A DNA stretch of 10,080 nt from positions 1-10,080 of the forward strand of contig CALLZA010000213.1 in assembly GCA_937858165.1 (NCBI GenBank), read 5' to 3'. How positions within the stretch are numbered: position 1 is the stretch's first letter; each line of letters starts with the position of its first letter. Shown piece after piece: positions 1 to 6,412 of the stretch. The position numbers and the translations under genes were made by a program. Under the pieces are notes generated by a model, which saw only the letters and a program-made list of their open reading frames with translations, did no database searches and was not told where the DNA came from. This stretch comes from an uncultured Ardenticatenia bacterium. GTDB taxonomy: Bacteria; Chloroflexota; Anaerolineae; Promineifilales; Promineifilaceae.

Positions 1-142
1 TCATGTCATTCTGTTAGTCTAGTACCTGGTTGTGCTGTGATATGTTATTCAGGTTGTCATCTAGTGTGTCGTACTTTAGTGTCGCTTATGGTCGACAGAC
101 ATATCTTTGACATGGCTGTCTCCTGTGTTATCTTTTTTTTTT
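1..142. other. Sequencing noise and T homopolymer outside the adapter (artefact)
   Basis: This stretch lies outside a complete library adapter. It is T/G-rich, has no coding pattern and ends in a run of ten T at 133-142. It is what remains, on the opposite strand, when a read runs through its insert and adapter into a poly-A tail and then random base calls. It should be trimmed. No biological feature is claimed here. Confidence 0.95.
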
Positions 143-208
143 CAAGCAGAAGACGGCATACGAGATCTAGTACGGTCTCGTGGGCTCGGAGATGTGTATA
201 AGAGACAG
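143..208 (-). other. Illumina P7 + i7 index + Nextera transposase adapter (artefact)
   Basis: The parts are read in order: P7 flow-cell sequence (143-166), 8-base index CTAGTACG (167-174, read as CGTACTAG, which matches Nextera i7 index N702), the Nextera read-2 stub (175-189) and the 19-bp Tn5 mosaic end AGATGTGTATAAGAGACAG (190-208). Genomic sequence starts at 209. The whole 66 bases recurs as an exact reverse complement at the other contig end. The reagent identity comes from established knowledge; the match is seen directly. Confidence 0.98.
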
Positions 209-1417
209 GTCCACCCCGGTCGGCTCACCCAAATACCACACGTCTGGATTGGCCCACAGGTTGACCCGCGGACAACCGTCGGGGCAGTCGTAGGACATGA
301 TGTCGCGGAATGTGCCGTTGGGCGACTGGTAGCCGTAGGCGTAGGGGAAGAGCACGTCACCGGCGTAGTGCCCCCGGTCGTGGGCATTGCCCATGTTGTG
401 GCCCAGCTCGTGCGACAGGGTCAGCGTGCCGCAGAAGAAGTCGCCGGGGTAGTCCAGCGCCGTCACGCCAAAGGCAGCGTCCTCAAAGTCGCCGCTCAGG
501 ACCGTCATCTGGAAGGCCATGCCGCACGCGCCACTGTTGCCCTGGGCGATGAGCAGGGCGACAAGGTCGGCCTGGTAAAGATCGCGCGCGGTGTGAACCT
601 CATCGAGCGCGCCGTCGGCCGGCTCTTTCAGGGCCGTCAGGTCGGTATTGATACTGCCCGACTCGGCGTAATCCACGACCATCGTGCCCACCAGCCGCCA
701 CTCAAACGGCGCGGCGCTGTCGAGATTGGCCGTGTTCATATCGCTGAAGCGCTGGTTGATGAGCCCTTCCATGGCCGCCTGGCCGCCGTTCTCATCGCGG
801 GCCTGGGCGGTGTAGGCCACCAGCACGTCGATGACCGAGCCGTCGTCTTGGCAGGTGGCGGCCTGCGGCGCGGCTGAAGGGCTGCCCACCGCGCCCTCCG
901 GCAGCCGGAAGTCCGGCCCATATGGCTGGCGCGCCGCCGGGTCAAGCTCGGTGACAAGATGGCCGCCGGCCGCGGCGGGGCGAATGACCAGCCACTCCTG
1001 CCCCCGGCGAAAGACGACGCCGACGAGCACCCCATCGCGCACCGACAGTGTCACCCGCCCCTCCACCTCGCCCGCCAGACGGCCGACCCAGACGAAGCCG
1101 CCGCCGACCGGCCGATCGACCCGCTCGCGCGTCGCCGTCAGCGTCAGGCCGTCGAACGGCGTCAGCCGCACTTCGCGCGCGTCGGGCGAGAGCGCCGCCC
1201 AGTTGATGTCGACGGCCCGAACGCGGCGGGCGGGCACAGCCGGCAACGGCGTAGCGCTCGATGACCGCGACAGAAAGAGATCGTTGCTGCCGCCCACGAG
1301 GGACGGCCCGACCAGCAGGAGTGCCAGCAGGAGTGCAACGACGGTCGACAGTCCAACGATGCGTCGGGCAGGCGGGCCAAAGGGCCGAATGGTGGCTGGT
1401 AATTGTTCAGAGTTCAT
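209..1417 (-). CDS. Metzincin zinc metalloprotease (M12/reprolysin-like), C-terminus missing
   Basis: A predicted secreted or membrane-anchored zinc endopeptidase. About 403 codons are present and the gene runs off the contig at 209. A cytoplasmic N-terminus is followed by a hydrophobic segment (about residues 20-42: signal peptide or anchor), a probable propeptide (about 65-175) and a catalytic domain from about 195. Seen directly are the zinc motif HELGHNMGNAHD (336-347; His336, His340 and His346 as ligands, Glu337 as base) and a Met-turn, IMSY (373-376). Together these define metzincins; closest known relatives are the reprolysin-like (M12B-type) bacterial proteins. Paired cysteines (C298, C329, C378, C382) suit an extracellular enzyme. 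The start at 1417 is chosen because the signal segment follows it closely. An in-frame ATG at 1543 adds 42 residues with no signal character. No good Shine-Dalgarno is seen. Any residues after Asp403 in a naive translation are adapter. Substrate unknown. Confidence 0.85.
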
Positions 1418-1669
1418 AACGGTTTTGGCGGCGTTTCGGCCGCGGCCAATGTTACCACGCCCGACCGCGGCGGGGCACAGAGTCGGGTGGCCCCACTCGG
1501 CAGCCGGAAAAAGTCTCTTAGCAATCATTAGGCTGCTTCTCATCTTCAGGAGGCCGAATTATGGTTGCTGCCCGCGCTTCTGCTATACTGCCCACTGGTT
1601 GCGCCTGCTGCCCCGGCGGTTCCGGCTGCCGCAGCTCCCGCCCGTCACGCAGCCACACCTCTACATATC
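1418..1669. other. Divergent intergenic region, protease / hydrolase
   Basis: About 250 bp between two divergent genes. A perfect AGGAGG (1548-1553) sits 7 nt before an ATG at 1561, but the reading frame it opens (1561-1830) has no protein-like character and runs into the hydrolase gene. The same AGGAGG lies 11 nt before a TTG at 1565 that is in frame with the hydrolase. That would add 35 Ala/Pro-rich residues in front of a complete lipoprotein signal and is not preferred. A possible minus-strand -10 element (CATAAT, opposite 1558-1563) could serve the protease, but no -35 partner is visible. Confidence 0.45.
1581..1589 (+). promoter_or_regulatory. Putative extended -10 promoter of the lipoprotein hydrolase
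   Basis: TGCTATACT matches the extended -10 pattern TGnTATAnT. No convincing -35 lies 16-18 nt upstream, as is common for extended -10 promoters. Transcription would start near 1596, leaving a leader of about 75 nt before the ATG at 1670. The following bases (ATACTGCCCACTGG) resemble the ACTG/ATACTG repeats that precede other genes in this window. Confidence 0.4.
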
Positions 1670-3139
1670 ATGAAGCGCTATCTACTCCCACTCTGCCTCT
1701 TGCTCGCCCCACTCCTGGTCGCCTGTTCGTCCGGCGGGCAGGACGAGGGCCGCCGCCCAACCATCCCCCTGGAAGCGTGCCGGCTCACCGGCGGTGTCAG
1801 CGCCCAGTGCGGCGAGTTGCTGGTCTATGAAGACCGGGCCGCGGCCGCCGGGCGGCAAATCCCGCTCAACGTCGCCATACTGCCGGCCACCGGCAGCAGC
1901 AACATCGTCGAGGACGACCCGTTGTTCCTGCTGGCCGGCGGGCCAGGCCAGGCGGCGGTCGAGGCCTATGCCCAGGCGCTCTTTCTTTTCAGCGACGTCA
2001 ACCGCACCCGCGACATCGTCCTGGTTGACCAGCGCGGCACGGGCGAATCGAACGGGCTGAACTGCGAAGTACTGGAAGACGAGACTCTGCCGGCCGACCT
2101 ACCCGACGAGGAGCAGATCGCCCTGCTTGACCAGTGTCGTGTCGATCTGTCGCAGCGGGCCGAGCTGAGCCTCTACACCACCGACGCCTTCGTGGCCGAC
2201 CTCGACGACGTGCGCGCCGCGCTCGACTACGACACCATCAACCTCTACGGCGCGTCCTACGGCACGCGGGCGGCCCTGACCTACATGCGCCGCTTCCCGG
2301 GGCGCGTGCGCAGCGTCGTGCTCGACGCCGTGGCCGGGCCGGAACTGGTGCTCTTCTTGCAGATGCCGCGCGACGGACAGCGCTCGCTCGACCTGTTGTT
2401 CGATCGTTGCGCCGCCGATGCGGCCTGCAACGAGGCGTTCCCCAACTTCCGCGCCGAATATGAAGCTGTACTGACCCGGCTGGCGACGCCCCAGCCCATC
2501 ACCGTGGCCGACCCACTGTCGAACGAGCCGCTCGACTTCGCGCTGGATCGCGACTTTCTGTCACAACTGGTCTTCAACAGCCTCTACAGCCCGGAGTTCC
2601 AGGGGTTGTTGCCGCTGCTGGTGCACCATGCGCATGAGACGGGCGACTACGCGCCGCTCATCGTGCAGGGGCTGGCCGTGTCGTCCAGCGTCGGCCTCTA
2701 CCCCGGTCTGCTGTACGCCGTCGCCTGTTCTGAAGACGCGCCGCTCATCGACGGGGCCGAGGCGGCCAGCATCCAGGCCGAGACCAGCTTCGGCGACTTC
2801 AGCCAGCGCTTTGCCGCCATCTGTGCCACCTGGCCGCGGGCACAGATCGCCGCCGACTTCCGCGAGCCGCTGACCAGCGGCACGCCGGCGCTGCTGCTGA
2901 GCGGCGCGGCCGACCCGGTGACGCCACCGGAGTACGCCGAGCAGGTGGCCGCCGGCCTGTCGAACAGCCGCCACATCGTCATCCCCGGCTTCGGCCACGG
3001 CGTCATCGGCGCCGGCTGCATGCCCAAGGTCGTAGCCGAGTTTATCCGCACCGCCGACCCGACAGGGCTGGACACAACCTGCTTGGATGGGTTGCAGCCA
3101 CCGCCGTTCTTTGTGTCGTTTGCCGGGCCAACGCCTTAG
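1670..3139 (+). CDS. Lipoprotein alpha/beta-hydrolase, TAP-like (S33) peptidase family
   Basis: A predicted cell-surface serine hydrolase related to tripeptidyl aminopeptidases and proline iminopeptidases, which release short peptides or N-terminal residues. It has 489 residues, typical for the TAP group. A lipoprotein signal ends in the lipobox LVAC, with Cys19 as the lipidation site, followed by a Gly/Ser-rich linker. The alpha/beta-hydrolase core carries the oxyanion motif AGGPGQ (89-94), the family motif DQRGTGES (120-127), the nucleophile elbow GASYG (194-198, Ser196), a probable acid Asp415 in GAADPVTPP and His443 in GFGHG. The C-terminal part (about 385-475) fits the TAP-like C-terminal domain. 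The ATG at 1670 is chosen because the signal peptide begins there; no Shine-Dalgarno is visible before it. It may act with the divergent protease in extracellular protein breakdown, but that is inference. A lipase or esterase with the same fold is the alternative. Confidence 0.88.
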   Translation: MKRYLLPLCLLLAPLLVACSSGGQDEGRRPTIPLEACRLTGGVSAQCGELLVYEDRAAAAGRQIPLNVAILPATGSSNIVEDDPLFLLAGGPGQAAVEAYAQALFLFSDVNRTRDIVLVDQRGTGESNGLNCEVLEDETLPADLPDEEQIALLDQCRVDLSQRAELSLYTTDAFVADLDDVRAALDYDTINLYGASYGTRAALTYMRRFPGRVRSVVLDAVAGPELVLFLQMPRDGQRSLDLLFDRCAADAACNEAFPNFRAEYEAVLTRLATPQPITVADPLSNEPLDFALDRDFLSQLVFNSLYSPEFQGLLPLLVHHAHETGDYAPLIVQGLAVSSSVGLYPGLLYAVACSEDAPLIDGAEAASIQAETSFGDFSQRFAAICATWPRAQIAADFREPLTSGTPALLLSGAADPVTPPEYAEQVAAGLSNSRHIVIPGFGHGVIGAGCMPKVVAEFIRTADPTGLDTTCLDGLQPPPFFVSFAGPTP

Positions 3140-3147
3140 TTTTTCCC

Positions 3148-3181
3148 AGACCTCAGAGGTCTTCTGAGACCTCTGAGGTCT
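3148..3181. repeat. Nested palindrome: 15-bp perfect inverted repeat with 4-nt loop
   Basis: Arm 1 (3148-3162, AGACCTCAGAGGTCT) and arm 2 (3167-3181, AGACCTCTGAGGTCT) are exact reverse complements around TCTG. Each arm is itself a 7-bp palindrome about one central base, so GAGGTCT or its complement occurs four times. There is no T-tract after the hairpin on either strand, so a standard intrinsic terminator is not supported. The element lies 8 nt after the hydrolase stop and 10 nt before the ABC ATPase start. Arm 2 contains GAGGT (3175-3179), the only Shine-Dalgarno-like sequence near that start. It may be a dispersed repeat, an operator, or an RNA hairpin controlling translation. Confidence 0.9.
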
Positions 3182-3191
3182 AACACGCACC

Positions 3192-3923
3192 ATGATCCAA
3201 GTCACCCACCTCACCAAATCCTTCGGCGCGGTGCAGGCCGTGCAGGACGTCTCCTTCGACGCCCCCGACGGCCTCATTACCGGCCTACTCGGCCCCAACG
3301 GCGCGGGCAAGAGCACGACGATGCGCCTCGTCGCCGGGGTGCTGGAGCCAAACAGCGGCCAGACGACCATCGACGGCTTCGACACCCACACCCAGCGCCT
3401 GGAAGCGCAGGCGCGGCTGGGCGTGCTGACCGACGCCCACGGCCTCTATCAGCGCCTGACGGCCCGCGAGAACGTGCGCTACTTCGGCCGTCTGCGCGGC
3501 CTGGGCGGCCAGGAGCTGGAGACGCGTATCGACGAACTTATCGCCCTGCTCGACATGGCCGATATCGCCGACCGGCGCACGGAGGGCTTCTCCACCGGCG
3601 AGCAGGGCAAAGTGGCCATCGCCCGCGCCCTCGTCCACCAGCCGCAGAACGTCATGCTCGACGAGCCGACGGCCGGGCTGGACGTGATGAGCACGCGGGC
3701 CATGCGCGGTGTCATCCGCAAGCTGCGCGAAGACGGCCGCTGCCTGCTCTTCAGCAGCCACATCATGCAGGAAGTCGCCATGCTGTGCGACAACATCGTC
3801 GTCATCGCCGGCGGGCGCGTCGTGGCCCAAGGCTCGCCCGATGAGCTGCGCGCCCGCACGGGGCAGGAGAACCTCGAAGACGCGTTCGTGTCCATCATCG
3901 GGACGAAGGAGGGGCTGGTCTAA
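3192..3923 (+). CDS. ABC transporter ATP-binding protein, NatA-type
   Basis: The cytoplasmic ATPase of an ABC-2 type exporter, powering the membrane protein encoded just downstream. It has 243 residues, a usual length for a single nucleotide-binding domain. Walker A is GPNGAGKST (34-42). The signature is STGEQGK (134-140), a degenerate form of LSGGQ close to the SxGxxQ pattern of the Na+-export (NatA) branch. Walker B with its catalytic Glu is NVMLDEP (153-159, Glu158), followed by the D-loop AGLD and switch His190 in SSHIMQE. The expected Q-loop glutamine is replaced around 79-83 (LTDAH). The start at 3192 fits the family N-terminus; the only SD-like GAGGT lies 12 nt upstream inside a hairpin. 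The stop overlaps the next start (TAATG), indicating coupled translation. Cargo cannot be read from the sequence: Na+ export is known for some relatives, drug or lipid export for others. Confidence 0.93.
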   Translation: MIQVTHLTKSFGAVQAVQDVSFDAPDGLITGLLGPNGAGKSTTMRLVAGVLEPNSGQTTIDGFDTHTQRLEAQARLGVLTDAHGLYQRLTARENVRYFGRLRGLGGQELETRIDELIALLDMADIADRRTEGFSTGEQGKVAIARALVHQPQNVMLDEPTAGLDVMSTRAMRGVIRKLREDGRCLLFSSHIMQEVAMLCDNIVVIAGGRVVAQGSPDELRARTGQENLEDAFVSIIGTKEGLV

Positions 3924-5116
3924 TGCTCAGGCGTCTGTGGGTCATCGTTCAGAAAGAGATCGTTGACAACCTGCGCGACCGCCGCTCGGTGGGCAACGCG
4001 CTGTTCGCCGTTCTCATCAATCCGCTGCTCTACGTGGTGTTGTTCGGCTTCCTGAACCGGGCCTTCACCGAGCAGGCGGAGCGGCCGCTGGCGTTGCATG
4101 TCCTCGGCGCGGCCAACGCGCCCAACCTGGTGCAGTTCCTGGACCAGAACAACGTCGATATATTGGAAGCGCCGGCCGATGCCGAAGAGGCCGTGCGGCG
4201 CGGCGATCTGGCCGTGGTGCTGGTCATCCCCGACGAGTTCGGCAAGGCGTTCACGCGCGGCGCGCCGGCCCAGGTGCGGCTGCTGGTGGACGACTCCAAC
4301 CAGAGCGGCAGCTTCGCCGCCAACCGCGCCCAGTCGCTCGTCAGCCAGTACAGCAACCAGATCGGCAGCCTGCGCCTGCTGGCCCGCGGCATCAGCCCGG
4401 CCATCAGCAACGCCGTGCCGGTCGAATGGGTCAGCACCACGGCGGGCACGGCCGGCGGCGACGACAGCTTCGTGCTCAACCTGTTGCCGGTGGTGATGAT
4501 GACGGCCGTCTTCTATGGCGGCTTCTACCTGGCCGTCGATGCCACAGCCGGCGAGCGCGAACGCAAGTCGCTGGAGCCGCTGCTGCTCAACCCTGTGCCG
4601 CGCGGCGCGTTCGTCATGGGCAAGTTCCTGGCCGTCTTTGCCTTCACTTTGCTGGCAACCTTCCTGGCCACGGCGCTCTTCCTCGTCTTACTGGGCATTC
4701 CCCAGGTACAGCAGTTTACCAACATCCAGCTCAGCGTCGGCTGGGGCGTCATTCTGGCCGCGGTGGGCCTCATCATCCCGGTGGCCTTCATGGCCGTGGC
4801 CCTGGAGATGCTGGTGGCGTCCTATGCCCGCTCGGTGAAGGAGGCGCAGACCTACACCCAGCTCATCGCCTTCGCCGGGTTCCTGCCGTCGTTGTTCCTG
4901 TCGGTGCTGCCCATTCGGCCGCAGGAGTGGATGTACCTGATCCCGACCATCGGCCAGCTCTACTTCATCACCGACATGTCGCGCGGCCTGCCGCTGGATA
5001 CGATGCAGGTTGCGCTGTGCAGCTTGCTGACGGCGGCCATCGGCGTGGCGGCCCTTGTGGCGACGATGCGGCTGTATAACCGGGAGCAGATTATTCTGGG
5101 GAAGGCGACGGCGTAG
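3923..5116 (+). CDS. ABC-2 type exporter permease, NatB-like
   Basis: The membrane subunit partner of the preceding ATPase. It has 397 residues. One N-terminal membrane helix (about 24-46) is followed by a large extracytoplasmic domain (about 47-183) and then about five further helices (roughly 184-205, 230-258, 273-299, 312-330, 363-384). This layout is typical of NatB/ABC-2 permeases, as are the cytoplasmic N-terminal KEIVDNLRDRRS (11-22) and the loop GERERKSLEPLLLNP (210-224) after the second helix. The ATG overlaps the ATPase stop by one base. AAGGAGG (3906-3912) lies 10 nt upstream and serves this start, so the two genes form one operon and probably one complex with two copies of each subunit. 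The transported substrate is unknown. Confidence 0.9.
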   Translation: MLRRLWVIVQKEIVDNLRDRRSVGNALFAVLINPLLYVVLFGFLNRAFTEQAERPLALHVLGAANAPNLVQFLDQNNVDILEAPADAEEAVRRGDLAVVLVIPDEFGKAFTRGAPAQVRLLVDDSNQSGSFAANRAQSLVSQYSNQIGSLRLLARGISPAISNAVPVEWVSTTAGTAGGDDSFVLNLLPVVMMTAVFYGGFYLAVDATAGERERKSLEPLLLNPVPRGAFVMGKFLAVFAFTLLATFLATALFLVLLGIPQVQQFTNIQLSVGWGVILAAVGLIIPVAFMAVALEMLVASYARSVKEAQTYTQLIAFAGFLPSLFLSVLPIRPQEWMYLIPTIGQLYFITDMSRGLPLDTMQVALCSLLTAAIGVAALVATMRLYNREQIILGKATA

Positions 5117-5296
5117 GACACGCAGCGCAGCGCAATGGGTTGAAGAACCCTCTGCTAACCAAGAAGTACGTTGATGGTGTTTAACAAAATAATGCGGCTA
5201 TCGCGTTCTGCCCTCGCGGATCAATCCGCCGGCTGCTACGCCAAACGCGTTGTAGGAGAGTAACAAAATAATCAGCCCATACACTGTGGGCCTCTC
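5117..5296. repeat. Intergenic region with small hairpin modules and a direct repeat
   Basis: No gene is seen. Small palindromes include GGGTTGAAGAACCC (5137-5150), the exact reverse complement of a module at 5401-5414, and GCGGATCAATCCGC (5216-5229). They share the theme of a short G-rich arm, a GA/CA turn and the complementary C-rich arm with the composite repeat immediately downstream. A 12-bp direct repeat TAACAAAATAAT occurs at 5182-5193 and 5261-5272 in an AT-rich context unlike its surroundings. The hairpin at 5137-5150 lies 20 nt after the permease stop but has no T-tract, so terminator function is doubtful. Confidence 0.7.
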
Positions 5297-5419
5297 GCGG
5301 TGGGTTGAAATCCACCGCTAGCGTAGGAAGTGCGTTCAAACGCACTTTCAGAGGACGCGCGCTTCTTCAGTGCGTTTGAACGCACTTCGGCGCTAGCGGC
5401 GGGTTCTTCAACCCGCCGG
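5297..5419. repeat. Composite inverted repeat, about 50-bp arms built of smaller palindromes
   Basis: The left arm (5297-5347) and right arm (5369-5419) are near-complete reverse complements around a loop of about 21 nt. Each arm has two self-palindromic modules joined by GCTAGCG or CGCTAGC. One is AGTGCGTTcaAACGCACT (5329-5346) with its reverse complement at 5369-5386. The other is a G-rich module, GGTGGGTTGAAATCCACC at 5299-5316 against GCGGGTTCTTCAACCCGC at 5399-5416. In the G-rich module the bases differ between arms (GTGG/CCAC against GCGG/CCGC) but pairing is kept within each palindrome, which suggests selection or repeat turnover for structure. It lies between two operons that both read rightward. 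It is not a CRISPR: there are no spacers and the units are inverted. Confidence 0.88.
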
Positions 5420-5477
5420 CGGGCGATAACCGTATTAAATAGCTAAGGTTCATAAGCCGGTTAAGAGCCGGACACAT

Positions 5478-5521
5478 ACCACTGACCACTGACCACTGGA
5501 TACTGTATACTGCTTACTACC
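5478..5521 (+). promoter_or_regulatory. ACTG-type repeat leader with a possible -10 element, upstream of GT2
   Basis: Three tandem copies of ACCACTG (5478-5498) are followed by GATACTG-TATACTG. TATACT (5506-5511) fits a -10 hexamer and has TG directly before it. Transcription would start only a few bases before the ATG at 5522, giving a near-leaderless mRNA. No Shine-Dalgarno is present, which agrees with that. Similar ACTG/ATACTG runs precede the genes starting at 8312 and 9833. Confidence 0.4.
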
Positions 5522-6412
5522 ATGCCCCCCATCCCCTGCTCCCTCGGCATCATGGCCCACAACGAGGCCGCCAACATCGGCCGTTTGCTGGCCCGCGTTG
5601 GCGCGTCGCGGCTGGATCAAGTGGCGGTGGCCGAGATCATCGTTGTGGCCAGCGGCTGCACCGATGATACTGAAGCTATCGTCCGCGAGGCGGCGGCGGC
5701 CGATCCGCGCATCCGCCTCATCAGCCAGCCGACACGCGAGGGCAAGGCGTCGGCCATGAACCTTTTCCTGCGCGACGCCGCCTGTGACGTGCTCATCCTC
5801 AGTAGCGCCGATCTGTTGCCGAGCGAGGACGCCATCGAGCGGCTGGTCAGCCCGTTCGCCGACCCGGAGATCGGCATGACCGCCTGCCGGCCGGAACCGC
5901 TGAACGATCCGGCGACGTTCATGGGCTTCGCCGCCCATCTACTGTGGGACCTGCACCATCAGATGAACCTGGAAGGTTTCAAGGCGGGGGAGATGATCGC
6001 CTTCCGCAAGGTGTTCGCGCGCATCCCGCCGCACACGGCCGTGGACGAGGCCAGCGTCGAGCCGCTCATTCGCGGCCAGGGGTACGGGGTAAGGTACGTG
6101 CCCGACGCCGTCGTCTACAACAAAGGCCCGGAGACGGTCGACGACTTCCTGCGCCAGCGGCGGCGCATCTATGCCGGGCATCTGGAAATGCAGGCCGCGC
6201 TGGGCTACAGCGTCAGCACCATGAGTGGCGGCAAGATCGCCGGGCTGCTGTTGCGCAACCTGGACTGGCGGCCAAAGCAACTGTTCTGGACGGCGCGGGT
6301 CGTCGCCCTGGAGGTCTACGGCCGCTACCTGGGCCGGCAGGACTACCGGGCGCGCCGCAGCCACACCGTGTGGGAGATCGCCGCGACGACCAAGGAGCTA
6401 GAAACAAAGTGA
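5522..6412 (+). CDS. Family 2 glycosyltransferase
   Basis: A predicted cytoplasmic or membrane-associated inverting glycosyltransferase that moves a sugar from a nucleotide-sugar donor to a lipid, polysaccharide or protein acceptor. It has 296 residues. The GT-A fold is indicated by an opening strand with MAHNEAANIG (11-20), a nucleotide-binding GCTDDT (45-50), REGKASAMN (72-80), the metal-binding region SADLLP (95-100, a reduced DxD with only Asp97), a DEASVE segment (175-180) holding the likely catalytic acid, and QRRRIYAGH (212-220), matching the QxxRW-like acceptor motif. No strong membrane helix is present; a mildly hydrophobic stretch at 236-268 may bind the membrane. The start at 5522 is the only ATG fitting the GT2 N-terminus. 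The stop overlaps the next gene's preferred start (GTGA), so the two are probably co-translated and work on the same surface glycan or modified product. Donor and acceptor are unknown. Confidence 0.9.
   Translation: MPPIPCSLGIMAHNEAANIGRLLARVGASRLDQVAVAEIIVVASGCTDDTEAIVREAAAADPRIRLISQPTREGKASAMNLFLRDAACDVLILSSADLLPSEDAIERLVSPFADPEIGMTACRPEPLNDPATFMGFAAHLLWDLHHQMNLEGFKAGEMIAFRKVFARIPPHTAVDEASVEPLIRGQGYGVRYVPDAVVYNKGPETVDDFLRQRRRIYAGHLEMQAALGYSVSTMSGGKIAGLLLRNLDWRPKQLFWTARVVALEVYGRYLGRQDYRARRSHTVWEIAATTKELETK

Noticed and set aside
142..387. Minus-strand 81-codon frame near the left end
   Set aside because: Half is adapter translation and the rest is an out-of-frame shadow of the metalloprotease.
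107..877. Long plus-strand reading frame beginning in the adapter
   Set aside because: It starts in noise and adapter and then runs antisense to the metalloprotease, whose catalytic motif is on the other strand.
1561..1830. ATG with a perfect AGGAGG site 7 nt upstream
   Set aside because: The product is Arg/Pro/Ser-rich with no domain character and overlaps the lipoprotein hydrolase in another frame. It is kept only as a note because the ribosome site is unusually good.
3148..3181. Intrinsic terminator after the hydrolase
   Set aside because: The stem is strong but no T-tract follows on either strand. The T run lies before the stem on the plus strand.
2561..3391. 276-codon minus-strand frame across the hydrolase and ABC genes
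   Set aside because: It is a shadow of GC-rich codons, while the plus strand carries full catalytic and Walker motifs.
5297..5419. CRISPR array
   Set aside because: Repeats are inverted rather than direct, there are no spacers of regular length and no cas gene is near.
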